Positions 26,382 to 34,667 of a DNA stretch of 53,033 nt are shown piece by piece. Numbering within the stretch: the first letter of the stretch is position 1; every line of letters begins with the position of its first letter. The DNA lies in the NCBI RefSeq assembly GCF_000423545.1, contig NZ_AUIE01000038.1, forward strand, positions 1 to 53,033, given 5' to 3'. Made by a program: the position numbers and the translations under genes. The notes beneath the pieces are model-generated. The model had not been told where the DNA came from. It was given only the letters and a program-made list of their open reading frames with translations, and searched no databases. The stretch comes from Metapseudomonas resinovorans DSM 21078. Its GTDB lineage: Bacteria > Pseudomonadota > Gammaproteobacteria > Pseudomonadales > Pseudomonadaceae.

Positions 26382-28013
26382 ATGCCCGCCGCCCTCGAAG
26401 ATCCGTTTTACTACCTGCACAACTTCCACACGCTGATCGACTGGATCAGCGAGCGCTACAGCGACCTGTTGGATACCGAAGAGCGGGACTTCATCGACGA
26501 CTTCCGCGCCCTGCCCCGCGCCTCCAGGGCGCTGCTGGTACGCATGGTGATGCGCAAGGGCAATCTGTTCCGCGCCAGCAAGCTGAACTACGCCGAGATC
26601 GGCAATACACAGGAAGCGGCGGCGCCCCTGATTGCCCTTGGCTGGGTTGATGCAACGCCGGAACTGGACCTCGCGCAGCTCTTCGGCCTGCTCACCCTGG
26701 CCGAGGTGGACGCCTGTTTCGGCCGCTCACCCGGGCGGAAAACCGAGCGCCTGGCGGCCCTGCTCGTCGAGAACCCCGAACCTCGTCCGTTCTCCGACTG
26801 GTACCCGACCAGCGACGATTGCATCTACGCCGTCGGCCTGATGGAGATATGCGACCGTCTTCGACTGATGTTCTTCGGCAATCTTTATCAGGACTGGTCG
26901 GAGTTCGTGCTCGCCGACCTCGGCATCTACCAGTACGAAAAAATCGAGATCGATGCCTCTGCGCGAGGCTTTCGCGACCGTGCCGATCTCGAGTTCTACC
27001 TGCTGCTGCATCGCTGGCGCGAACGCTTCGATGCGGGCGAAGCACTGGATCAGTTGCTGCCCGAACTCCCCCTGGAAACCCATGGCAACCCGTGGCTGGA
27101 CGCACGTCGGCGCAAGCTGTTGTTCCAGGTCGGCCAGCACTGCGAACGCGGCGGACTGCTGGACGCGGCGCTTGGCCTGTATGGCCTCAGCGACTACGCG
27201 GGAGCGCGCGTGCGGCGCATCCGTATTCTGGAGCGTCTCGGTGCCCACGACGACGCGTTCGATCTGGCCCAGACAGCCAGCTCCGCACCAGACAGCGAGG
27301 AAGAGCAACAGCACCTGGCACGCATTCTGCCTCGCCTGCGCCGCAAACTCGGTCTGCCCAAAGTGCCTCCCGCCGCCAGCACGCCAGTGCGGCGTATCGA
27401 CCTGGTCCTGCCGCAGCCGCCAGAACCGCTATCGGTGGAGCACGCGGTGCAACTGCATCTGCACGAGGACGACGCCCCTGTGCATTACGTGGAAAACACC
27501 CTGCTCAACTCGCTGTTCGGCCTGCTCTGCTGGGATGCCATCTTCGCCGCCTTGCCGGGCGCCTTCTTTCATCCCTTCCACAACGGCCCAGCGGACCTGC
27601 TCAGCCCGGATTTCCATGTGCGCCGCGCGACGCTGTTCGACGCCTGCCTGGCGCAACTGGATGGCGACGAGTACCGAACCAGCATTCGTCGCACCTACGC
27701 CGCCAAGCAAGGGCTGCTGTCGCCCTTCGTTTACTGGGGCAACCTCGATGAAGCGCTGCTGGACCAGGCGCTGACCTGCCTGCCGGCAACGCAGCTCAAA
27801 GCCTGCTTCCAGCGAATCCTGGCCGATATCAAGGCCAACCGCGCCGGTTTGCCGGACCTGATCCAGTTCTGGCCGGAAGAACGTCGCTACCGCCTGATCG
27901 AAGTGAAGGGCCCCGGTGACCGCCTCCAAGACAACCAACTGCGCTGGCTGGAGTTCTGCGCCACACACGAGATCCCGGTAGAAGTCTGCTACGTGCAGTG
28001 GGCGCAGGACTGA
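26382..28013 (+). CDS. FAN1-family VRR-NUC nuclease
   Basis: A 543-residue protein matching bacterial FAN1, a structure-specific nuclease that cuts 5' flaps and unhooks interstrand crosslinks in steps. The N-terminal region (about 1-120) corresponds to the SAP-like DNA-binding part, the middle is helical/TPR-like, and the C-terminal VRR-NUC domain holds the catalytic PD...ExK: Pro491-Asp492 and Glu507-Val-Lys509 in 'PDLIQFWPEERRYRLIEVKG'. A LexA box lies 26 bp upstream, so it should be DNA-damage induced. The downstream helicase gene follows after 2 bp. No good Shine-Dalgarno is visible before the ATG. Confidence 0.93.
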   Translation: MPAALEDPFYYLHNFHTLIDWISERYSDLLDTEERDFIDDFRALPRASRALLVRMVMRKGNLFRASKLNYAEIGNTQEAAAPLIALGWVDATPELDLAQLFGLLTLAEVDACFGRSPGRKTERLAALLVENPEPRPFSDWYPTSDDCIYAVGLMEICDRLRLMFFGNLYQDWSEFVLADLGIYQYEKIEIDASARGFRDRADLEFYLLLHRWRERFDAGEALDQLLPELPLETHGNPWLDARRRKLLFQVGQHCERGGLLDAALGLYGLSDYAGARVRRIRILERLGAHDDAFDLAQTASSAPDSEEEQQHLARILPRLRRKLGLPKVPPAASTPVRRIDLVLPQPPEPLSVEHAVQLHLHEDDAPVHYVENTLLNSLFGLLCWDAIFAALPGAFFHPFHNGPADLLSPDFHVRRATLFDACLAQLDGDEYRTSIRRTYAAKQGLLSPFVYWGNLDEALLDQALTCLPATQLKACFQRILADIKANRAGLPDLIQFWPEERRYRLIEVKGPGDRLQDNQLRWLEFCATHEIPVEVCYVQWAQD

Positions 28014-28015
28014 CC

Positions 28016-30265
28016 ATGAGCTATAGCGTCGCCGTGCGCGCGCTCTGCGAGTTCACCGCCAAGGGTGGCGACCTCGACCTGCGTTTCACCCCGGCCCCCA
28101 CCGCCCTGGAAGGCATCGCCGGCCACTCGCTGGTCACCAGCCGACGAGGCGCGGACTACCAGGCCGAACTCTGCCTCAATGGCGAGTTCGGCCCTTTGCG
28201 GGTGCGTGGTCGCGCCGACGGGTACGACCCGCATCTCAACCGACTGGAAGAAGTAAAAACCTACCGCGGCGACCTTCAGCGCATGCCGGCCAACCACCGC
28301 CACCTGCACTGGGCACAGGTCAAGGTCTATGGCTGGTTGCTCTGTCAGCAGCAGGAACTGCAGGAGATCGAACTGGCGCTGGTCTACTTCGACATCGGCA
28401 GCCAGAAGGAAACCCTGCTTACCGAACACTATCGGGCCGAGGACCTACGCGCCTTCTTCGAAGAGCAATGCCAGCGATTCATCGCCTGGGCCGAGCAGGA
28501 GCTGATCCATGGGCAGGCGCGCAATACTGCGCTGGAAGCGCTCGCCTTTCCCCATACCCGGTTTCGCCATGGCCAGCGCCAACTTGCCGAAGCCGTCTAC
28601 AAGGCCGTGAGCACCGGCTGCTGCCTGATGGCCCAGGCCCCCACCGGAATCGGCAAGACCCTGGGCACCCTGTTCCCCTTGCTCAAGGCCTTTGCGCGCC
28701 AGGGCCTGGACAAAGTGTTCTTCCTCGCCGCCAAGACTCCAGGCCGCCAACTGGCCCTGGACGCCTTGCAGCAACTCGACAGTGGCCCGCTGCGGGTGCT
28801 GGAACTGGTCGCCCGAGACAAGGCCTGCGAGTACCCGGAAAACGCCTGTCATGGCGAATCCTGCCCCCTCGCCCAAGGTTTCTACGACCGCCTGCCAGCC
28901 GCACGCGAAGCAGCAGCACAACGGCGTTGGCTGGACCGAAACGCCCTTCGCGACGTCGCCCTCGCCCGCCAGGTCTGTCCCTACTACCTGGCCCAGGAAA
29001 TGGCGCGCTGGAGCGACGTGGTGGTAGGCGACTACAACTACTACTTCGACTCGAGTGCCCTGCTTCATGGCCTGGCCACTGCCAACCAGTGGCGCGTGTC
29101 GGTGCTGGTGGACGAAGCCCACAACCTGGTGGAGCGAGCCCGCAAGATGTACTCGGCCGAACTCGACCAGGCGAGCCTCAAGGCCCTGCGCAAGCACGCT
29201 CCTGCGGTACTGAAGAAATCCCTGGAGCGGGTCGGCCGCACCTGGAGCGAATTGAACAAGGAACAGGTCGAGGACTATCGCGCCTACGATGCGCCCCCTG
29301 CAAAACTGCTGAATGCGCTCCAGGCGGTAGTCACAGCCATTACCGATTACCTCACCGACAATCCCACGGCCATGGACGCCGCCCTGCAGGACTTCTATTT
29401 CGAGGCCATGCAATTCAGCCGCATGGCCGAGCAGTTCGACAGTCACTCGCTATTCGACCTCAGCAAGCGCCCCGGAAAAGGCTCGAGCAGCCTGTCCCGC
29501 CTGTGTCTGCGCAACCTGGTGCCGGCGCCGTTCCTCGGCCCACGCTTCGCGGCCAGCCGCTCCACAGTGCTGTTCTCGGCCACCCTAAACCCGCGCCATT
29601 ACTACTGCGACCTGCTGGGCCTGGCCCCCAATACACCCTGGCTGGAAGTGGACTCCCCCTTCAGCGCCGAACAACTCCAGGTGCGGGTAACTGCCGACGT
29701 TTCCACGCGCTACCAGCACCGCAGCGCGTCAATTGCCCCCATCGCCGACCTGATGGCCCGGCAGTTCGCAGAACGCCCCGGCAACTACCTGGCCTTCTTC
29801 AGCAGCTATGACTACCTCAACCAGGTAGCCAGCCTGTTCGCCCGTCAACAGCCGCACGTACCCATCTGGCTACAAGGCCGGCAGATGGACGAGGCCGAGC
29901 GCCACGCCTTCATGCAGCGCTTCGAAGTCGGCGGCCAGGGCATTGGCTTCGCCGTGCTCGGCGGCGCCTTCGGTGAAGGGATCGACCTCCCCGGCGAGCG
30001 ACTGATCGGCGCCTTCATCGCCACCCTTGGGCTGCCGCAACTGAACCCCGTGAACGAGCAACTGAAGCGGCGCATGGCCGCACTGTTCGGCGCCGGTTAC
30101 GACTACGCCTATCTCTATCCCGGTCTGCAGAAAGTGGTGCAGGCGGCCGGACGGGTCATCCGTACGACCGAAGACAGGGGCGTGGTCCACCTGATCGACG
30201 ACCGCTTCGCCCGACCGGACGTGCAGCGGCTGCTACCCAGCTGGTGGTCCGTCGATAGCGCATAG
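28016..30265 (+). CDS. PD-(D/E)XK nuclease fused to XPD/DinG-like FeS helicase
   Basis: A 749-residue two-module enzyme. The N-terminal ~190 residues look like a RecB/Cas4-type nuclease: Asp68 in 'VRGRADGY', Glu79-Val-Lys81 in 'EEVKTY', then 'HWAQVKVYGWLL' (QxxxY-like). The rest is an SF2 XPD/DinG helicase: Walker A 'APTGIGKT' (Lys214), four cysteines at 271, 278, 283 and 321 placed for a 4Fe-4S cluster, DEAH box at 366-369, and late motif 'QAAGRVIRTTEDRG'. AGGA precedes the ATG at 28016, 2 bp after the fan1 stop. Co-transcription with LexA-controlled fan1 points to joint repair of crosslinks or branched DNA. The nuclease module is my motif-level inference. Confidence 0.88.
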   Translation: MSYSVAVRALCEFTAKGGDLDLRFTPAPTALEGIAGHSLVTSRRGADYQAELCLNGEFGPLRVRGRADGYDPHLNRLEEVKTYRGDLQRMPANHRHLHWAQVKVYGWLLCQQQELQEIELALVYFDIGSQKETLLTEHYRAEDLRAFFEEQCQRFIAWAEQELIHGQARNTALEALAFPHTRFRHGQRQLAEAVYKAVSTGCCLMAQAPTGIGKTLGTLFPLLKAFARQGLDKVFFLAAKTPGRQLALDALQQLDSGPLRVLELVARDKACEYPENACHGESCPLAQGFYDRLPAAREAAAQRRWLDRNALRDVALARQVCPYYLAQEMARWSDVVVGDYNYYFDSSALLHGLATANQWRVSVLVDEAHNLVERARKMYSAELDQASLKALRKHAPAVLKKSLERVGRTWSELNKEQVEDYRAYDAPPAKLLNALQAVVTAITDYLTDNPTAMDAALQDFYFEAMQFSRMAEQFDSHSLFDLSKRPGKGSSSLSRLCLRNLVPAPFLGPRFAASRSTVLFSATLNPRHYYCDLLGLAPNTPWLEVDSPFSAEQLQVRVTADVSTRYQHRSASIAPIADLMARQFAERPGNYLAFFSSYDYLNQVASLFARQQPHVPIWLQGRQMDEAERHAFMQRFEVGGQGIGFAVLGGAFGEGIDLPGERLIGAFIATLGLPQLNPVNEQLKRRMAALFGAGYDYAYLYPGLQKVVQAAGRVIRTTEDRGVVHLIDDRFARPDVQRLLPSWWSVDSA

Positions 30266-30271
30266 CCTGCA

Positions 30272-30298
30272 GCGGCGAAGCGCGCTTCGACGCGCCGC
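30272..30298. terminator. GC hairpin between convergent genes
   Basis: Between the helicase and endA stops lie a 14-bp perfect palindrome CGAAGCGCGCTTCG (30276-30289) and an alternative outer stem GCGGCG/CGCCGC. There is no U-run; it may still slow convergent transcription. Confidence 0.3.
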
Positions 30299-30308
30299 CG
30301 GCCCTGCC

Positions 30309-30998
30309 CTATCGCCTGCAGGCGCCCATATCCACCTTCCCCACGAACGGGTTGCCATAGCCCATCACACAAGCCACGCGCTGGTTGCGGTTGCGCTCCC
30401 AGGCTTCCACCGGGTACTGGCGGTTCCAGGCGTTGTAGAGCTTGCGGTCCTGGCTGGAAATACGCAGGCCGTAGCGGTCGCTCATGTAGAAATAGGTCCG
30501 CGCGATCATCCCGCGGATCTGCTGACGCGGCATCGCCTTGCGCGCCTTGAAGTCCACCACCATGGGGCAGGCTCCGTATTGACTGGGCTTCTGTGGTAGC
30601 CACGCGAAGCTGTAGTTGCTGCGGTCGCCATTCACCTCGCCGATGCTCGGCACCAGGTTATGCAGGTCAGCCTCGGCGCGCTGATAGGTCGGGTCGTTCT
30701 CCGTGCAGTTCTTGCGCCCGCCTTTCTGCCAGCACTGGCGCTGATGGCCAATCACCCAGGCCGGCACTATGTGCTCCCACTCGATGCGCTTGGCCCGTTG
30801 CGGCGCTTTCCTCGGCACATAGCCGCAGCTCTTCAGGTCCACGCGGTTACCCTCGTAACGGCAGCCGCAATAAAACTCCACCGGGTGAGTGGCATAGAGC
30901 TTCCAGGCAACCTTCTTGGCTTCATTGAAGGTGCGGGGTGCAGCGGCTTCGGTGGCGGCGGAGAACAGCAGGCAAAACAGCAAGATAGAGCGAATCAT
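30309..30998 (-). CDS. endA: Secreted/periplasmic endonuclease I
   Basis: A 229-residue EndA/Dns-type nuclease that cuts DNA to short fragments outside the cytoplasm. It has a signal peptide (MIRSILLFCLLFSAATEAAA), 'IEWEHIVPAWVIG' with the beta-beta-alpha-metal His, 'DLHNLVPSIGEVNGDRSNY' with the metal-binding Asn, and paired cysteines (CGCRYEG, CWQKGGRKNC) of the mature fold. The start at 30998 is chosen because it begins the signal peptide; an earlier in-frame ATG at 31085 would place 29 unsuited residues before it. The gene runs toward the helicase and its upstream region contains the 31093 LexA box. Confidence 0.93.
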   Translation of the reverse strand: MIRSILLFCLLFSAATEAAAPRTFNEAKKVAWKLYATHPVEFYCGCRYEGNRVDLKSCGYVPRKAPQRAKRIEWEHIVPAWVIGHQRQCWQKGGRKNCTENDPTYQRAEADLHNLVPSIGEVNGDRSNYSFAWLPQKPSQYGACPMVVDFKARKAMPRQQIRGMIARTYFYMSDRYGLRISSQDRKLYNAWNRQYPVEAWERNRNQRVACVMGYGNPFVGKVDMGACRR

Positions 30999-31092
30999 CA
31001 GGCTTCTAATTCCCGGTACTGCGTCAAGGGGAAATGACTGACAGCAGATTTTTCCTTTGGTTTGGTTGCCATCAGACCGCGGCAACTGCTAT

Positions 31093-31108
31093 CTGTATAA
31101 ATATACAG
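31093..31108 (+). promoter_or_regulatory. LexA box upstream of a small SOS operon
   Basis: CTGTATAAATATACAG matches the LexA consensus with CTG...CAG arms and an alternating AT core. It ends 18 bp before the start codon of the 46-residue gene on the plus strand and lies 95 bp upstream of endA on the minus strand, so it could affect both. Confidence 0.93.
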
Positions 31109-31126
31109 TAATTCAGGAAAAGTCCT

Positions 31127-31267
31127 ATGCCTGTATCAGCACCTATCCGCTTGCCGATGCCCGAGCAACCTGTTCCACCGAACGTTCCCTTGCCTTACCA
31201 GCTGCCACTGCCCTTCCCGCCCCGTGGCCAGGTGCAGCCCCTGCTCGCCGGCCGGCAGCTGCATTGA
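31127..31267 (+). CDS. 46-residue proline-rich peptide under LexA control
   Basis: A short gene with a good ribosome site (CAGGAAA at 31114-31120) directly after a LexA box. The product has about one-third proline in alternating hydrophobic pattern (RLPMPEQPVPPNVPLPYQL), then a basic tail; no membrane segment or known domain. The 20-bp spacing to the next gene suggests a bicistronic SOS transcript. It could be a real micropeptide, or a leader whose translation controls the next gene. I do not recognise it. Confidence 0.65.
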   Translation: MPVSAPIRLPMPEQPVPPNVPLPYQLPLPFPPRGQVQPLLAGRQLH

Positions 31268-31287
31268 ACCGCCCGAGGACGCCCAAG

Positions 31288-31599
31288 ATGCTGGATGTAC
31301 GCCAGTTGAAGTACACGGTGAGCCGCATGGCCCCGGAAGAAATCCGTGAAGCGGTTGAAGAACTGCGCCTGGAAGGCCTGGTGACTGACGGCAAGACGCC
31401 GTTCGGGCGCCTGCATTTCAATACCTGCCTGGCAGAGATCGAGGCCCTGTTCCAGCGCGCCGGCTATCACCGGCAATTGGACGTGGTGGGTTATCAGGGC
31501 CAGGCCTATGCCCTGTTCGATCCGTCCCGTTGGGAGCCGGTGCAGGTGCTGAGGTGGCTGAAGGAGTATGTGGATTCGCGCGAGGTGGAAAGCGCGTAG
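31288..31599 (+). CDS. SOS-controlled small protein of unknown function (103 aa)
   Basis: A 103-residue, mixed-charge, probably cytoplasmic protein with GAGGA 9 nt before the ATG at 31288. It opens 'MLDVRQLKYTVSRMAPEEIR' with a helical N-terminal half (EEIREAVEELRLEGLV, winged-helix-like appearance), then a C-terminal half rich in aromatic residues (VVGYQGQAYALFDPSRW). No cysteine pair, no signal peptide. It is the second gene after the LexA box, so it is probably induced by DNA damage. It may correspond to one of the uncharacterised LexA-regulon genes of P. aeruginosa; I cannot confirm which. Confidence 0.72.
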   Translation: MLDVRQLKYTVSRMAPEEIREAVEELRLEGLVTDGKTPFGRLHFNTCLAEIEALFQRAGYHRQLDVVGYQGQAYALFDPSRWEPVQVLRWLKEYVDSREVESA

Positions 31600-31617
31600 G
31601 GTGGGCTTCAGCCCACC
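31600..31617. repeat. Short REP-like hairpin GGTGGGC-TTCA-GCCCACC
   Basis: A 7-bp perfect stem with a TTCA loop immediately after the stop codon of the 103-residue gene. This hairpin type is common and dispersed in Pseudomonas intergenic DNA. It may protect the mRNA 3' end; there is no U-run. Confidence 0.6.
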
Positions 31618-31665
31618 GGCAAGCGTGAACGGGGACTAGCGCTCGAGATGGAAAGCCCTAGCGTC

Positions 31666-32547
31666 TCAACGCTTCTGCGCATAAGCCATGAACAGCCCAC
31701 TACCGACGATGATGGCGATGCCCAACAGGCCAACCTGGTCCGGCGCGTGGTTGAACAGCAACAACCCGAGCAGGCCGGCGAAAACGATCTGGCCATAACC
31801 GAAAGGCGCCAGCAACGGTGGCGACGCATGGCGAAAGGCCTGGGTCAGCAGCATGTGCCCACCCATGCCGCAGGCGCCCAGGGCCAGCATCAGCAGGCTG
31901 TGTCCGAGGCTGTCGGGCAGATGCCAGAAGAACGGCACCAGAGCACTCATAATCAGCGTGTTGGTCAGGCCGGTGATGAAGTTGGTGGTCGCGGCGCTAT
32001 CGCTGCGGCTGAGGATGCGCGTGGTCAGCTGATAGAAGGCGAAGCAAACAGCCGCCGCCAGCGGCAGAAGGATGGCCGGGGTGAACAGCGCACCGCCCGG
32101 CCGCACAATCAACAGCACGCCTCCGAACCCCACCAGTACAGCCGCCCACTGCCCACGCGACACCCGCTCACGCAGCAAGGGCACCGACAGCGCCGTGACC
32201 AGCAGCGGTGCCAGGAAGATCACCGACGTCGCCTCCGCCAGCGGGATGTAGCGCAGCCCGGTGGTGAACAACAGGCTGACGCCTATCAGACACAGGGCCC
32301 GCACTACCTGCAGCAGCGGCCGCTTGGTCCGCAGTACACGCCCACCTTCGCGCGGCAGCAGATACCCCGCCATCAGCAAGGTGTGCACCAGGTAGCGCAC
32401 CCACACCACCATCACGATGGGATAGAAGGCCGACAGGTACTTGGAGATGGCGTCGTGGCTGGAAAACAGAAAGGTAGCCAGACAGACCAGCACAATGCCT
32501 TTCAGGGGCTGGTCGATGCGCTGCGGCAAGTGGCTCTGGGCACTCAT
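31666..32547 (-). CDS. EamA/DMT-family transporter
   Basis: A 293-residue inner-membrane protein with ten predicted membrane segments arranged as two EamA repeats ('GIVLVCLATFLFSSHDAISKYL' in pieces: LVCLATFLFSSHDAISKYL; second copy near 'LPLAAAVCFAFYQLTTRILS'). DMT transporters usually export metabolites such as amino acids or import nucleotide sugars. The start at 32547 (MSAQSHLPQR) is preferred over an ATG 75 bp upstream because the extra residues are not conserved-looking, though no clear ribosome site is seen for either. It is monocistronic. Confidence 0.85.
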   Translation of the reverse strand: MSAQSHLPQRIDQPLKGIVLVCLATFLFSSHDAISKYLSAFYPIVMVVWVRYLVHTLLMAGYLLPREGGRVLRTKRPLLQVVRALCLIGVSLLFTTGLRYIPLAEATSVIFLAPLLVTALSVPLLRERVSRGQWAAVLVGFGGVLLIVRPGGALFTPAILLPLAAAVCFAFYQLTTRILSRSDSAATTNFITGLTNTLIMSALVPFFWHLPDSLGHSLLMLALGACGMGGHMLLTQAFRHASPPLLAPFGYGQIVFAGLLGLLLFNHAPDQVGLLGIAIIVGSGLFMAYAQKR

Positions 32548-32971
32548 GGAAAGGTCCGGAAGGTCTGCCAGGGAGGGCCAGGTTGTGCACGAAACGTCGT
32601 TGAGTGCAGGCACATTTCGCACAGAGCCTAGGTAGCAGACTAATGATTAGGCGGCTCAAGATATCGGCTTACCTGGCGTGACTCAAGGGGCAGGCTAGAG
32701 CAGATATGCACGGTCGGGTCCGCGCATGGCCTGTAGTCGATCTTCAACAATCGGCCTGCCGACGAGCAGGTCCAGGACATGTAGCTGACGCTGATCCGGT
32801 CCAGTCACATCTACGCCGGGCTCCTGCAAGGGATTCGGGCTCCAACCCTTTACGCGGAACCCTGATCGGCGTTCTGGCCGATCAGGCTCACGCTTCAGCC
32901 TGCCCCCGCGCCACAAGCTCAACCCGGACAGAGTCCCGGCACTGCCCGGGCGAATCGGGATGTCCTCCCGC
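32548..32971. other. 424-bp gap with a strong hairpin
   Basis: No gene is supported. A perfect 10-bp stem CCTGATCGGC (32861-32870) / GCCGATCAGG (32877-32886) with a 6-nt loop lies 86 bp past the stop of the aldehyde dehydrogenase (minus strand) and may end that operon, though no U-run follows. The part near 32550-32700 should hold the EamA gene promoter; none is obvious. Confidence 0.5.
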
Positions 32972-34555
32972 TCAGTCCAACGCCTCCCGCGTATTCACCC
33001 CATCCACCAGACGCTGGATCCCCAGTGGGTTGGCGTTCTGCAGCGCCGCTGGCAGCAGGGCGTCCGGCAGGTTCTGGTAGCACACCGGACGCTGGAATCG
33101 GGCGATGGCCAGGCTGCCGACGGACGTGCCGCGAGCATCCGAAGTCGCCGGATAGGGGCCACCGTGGACCATCGCATCGCAGACTTCCACCCCGGTCGGG
33201 TAACCGTTGAGCAGCAATCGCCCGACCTTCTGTTCCAGCAGTGGCAGCAGCGTGGTAGCGCTGGCCAGGTCGCCCGGCTCGGCGATAAGGGTCGCCGTGA
33301 GCTGGCCATGCAGGCTGTTCAGCGCTTGCCGCAGTTGCGCCAGGTCGGCCACCTCCACCAACACCGTGGTCGGGCCGAAGACTTCCTCCTGCAACAGTTC
33401 ATCCCCCTCCAGCAACAGCCCGACGTCGGCCTGGAACAGCTGCGGTTGCGCCTGGTTACCTTGCTGTGGCTGGCCGGCCAGGTGGCGGATACCCGGATGG
33501 GCGTGCAACCGGGTGAGACCGGCGACATAGCTCTTCAGGGTGCCGGCATTGAGCATGGTCTGCGTCGGCTGGTCGGCCATGCGCGCGGCGAATTGCTCGA
33601 TGAAGGCGCTGAAGGCTGGTGAACGCATGCCAATGACCAAGCCCGGGTTGGTGCAAAACTGGCCACAGCCGAGCACCACTGAGGCGGCCAACTCGCCCGC
33701 CACCTGCTCGCCACGGGTCGCGAGGGCCTCGGGCAGCAGGATCACCGGATTGATGCTGCTCATCTCGGCGAACACCGGGATCGGCTGCGGTCGCGCCGCT
33801 GCCATGTCGCAGAGGGCGCGGCCGCCCTTCAATGAACCGGTGAAGCCCACCGCCTGGATCGCCGGGTGCTTGACCAGCCACTCACCAACGCCACCGCCGT
33901 AGACCATGTTGAACACGCCTTGCGGCATGCCGGTCTGCTCTGCCGCACGGAGAATGGCGTCCGCCACCCATTCCGAGGTGGCCATGTGGCCGCTGTGGGC
34001 CTTGAACACCACCGTGCAGCCAGCCGCCAGGGCCGCAGCGGTATCGCCGCCGGCGGTGGAGAAAGCCAATGGGAAGTTGCTGGCACCGAACACCGCCACC
34101 GGGCCAAGGCCCAGCTGGCACTGGCGCAGGTCCGGGCGCGGCAGCGGCTGGCGCTGGGGCTGTGCGCGGTCGATGCGCGCACCGTGGAAATCGCCCCGGC
34201 GCAGCACCTGGGCGAACAACCGCAGCTGGCCGCTGGTACGGCCACGCTCACCCTGGATGCGTGCGGCCGGCAGCGCGGTTTCGCGGCAGACAGTCGCGAT
34301 GAAGTCCTCGCCCAGCGCGTCCAGTTCAGCGGCGATGGCGTCGAGGAACTCCGCGCGGCGCAGGGCCGACAGCTGCCGATAGGACGGATAGGCCGCTTCG
34401 GCGGCGCGCGCGGCGGCGTCCACCTCGGCAGCGGTAGCCTGGCGGAAGGCGCCGGGCAGCGCCTCGCCCGTCGTGGCGTCGAGGCTGTGCAGCAGCACCT
34501 CGCCCGCGCCGCTGCGGGTGCCGCCGATGTAATTCAGACCCAGTAACGCTGACAT
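32972..34555 (-). CDS. 2-oxoglutarate semialdehyde dehydrogenase (NADP-type aldehyde dehydrogenase)
   Basis: A 527-residue aldehyde dehydrogenase of the alpha-ketoglutaric semialdehyde dehydrogenase type, oxidising 2,5-dioxopentanoate to 2-oxoglutarate, the last step of several acid-sugar pathways. Active-site residues: Asn160 in 'FGASNFPLAFS', Glu264 in 'FAEMSSINPV' and nucleophile Cys301 in 'GCGQFCTNPGL'. The GQFCTNPG form is typical of this subfamily. AAGGAG lies before the ATG. It is the last gene of a four-gene operon with the FAH-type dehydratase, RhmD-type dehydratase and an MFS permease. Confidence 0.88.
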   Translation of the reverse strand: MSALLGLNYIGGTRSGAGEVLLHSLDATTGEALPGAFRQATAAEVDAAARAAEAAYPSYRQLSALRRAEFLDAIAAELDALGEDFIATVCRETALPAARIQGERGRTSGQLRLFAQVLRRGDFHGARIDRAQPQRQPLPRPDLRQCQLGLGPVAVFGASNFPLAFSTAGGDTAAALAAGCTVVFKAHSGHMATSEWVADAILRAAEQTGMPQGVFNMVYGGGVGEWLVKHPAIQAVGFTGSLKGGRALCDMAAARPQPIPVFAEMSSINPVILLPEALATRGEQVAGELAASVVLGCGQFCTNPGLVIGMRSPAFSAFIEQFAARMADQPTQTMLNAGTLKSYVAGLTRLHAHPGIRHLAGQPQQGNQAQPQLFQADVGLLLEGDELLQEEVFGPTTVLVEVADLAQLRQALNSLHGQLTATLIAEPGDLASATTLLPLLEQKVGRLLLNGYPTGVEVCDAMVHGGPYPATSDARGTSVGSLAIARFQRPVCYQNLPDALLPAALQNANPLGIQRLVDGVNTREALD

Positions 34556-34667
34556 CTATGACTCCTTGACCTCGTGGGTTGAGGATGTGGGCCAAGCGGC
34601 CCTGGAAAGAAGGGAAACCCGCGCAGCGCCCGTCTCGTGAACGGGCGACTGAGGCGCGAGGTACAGC

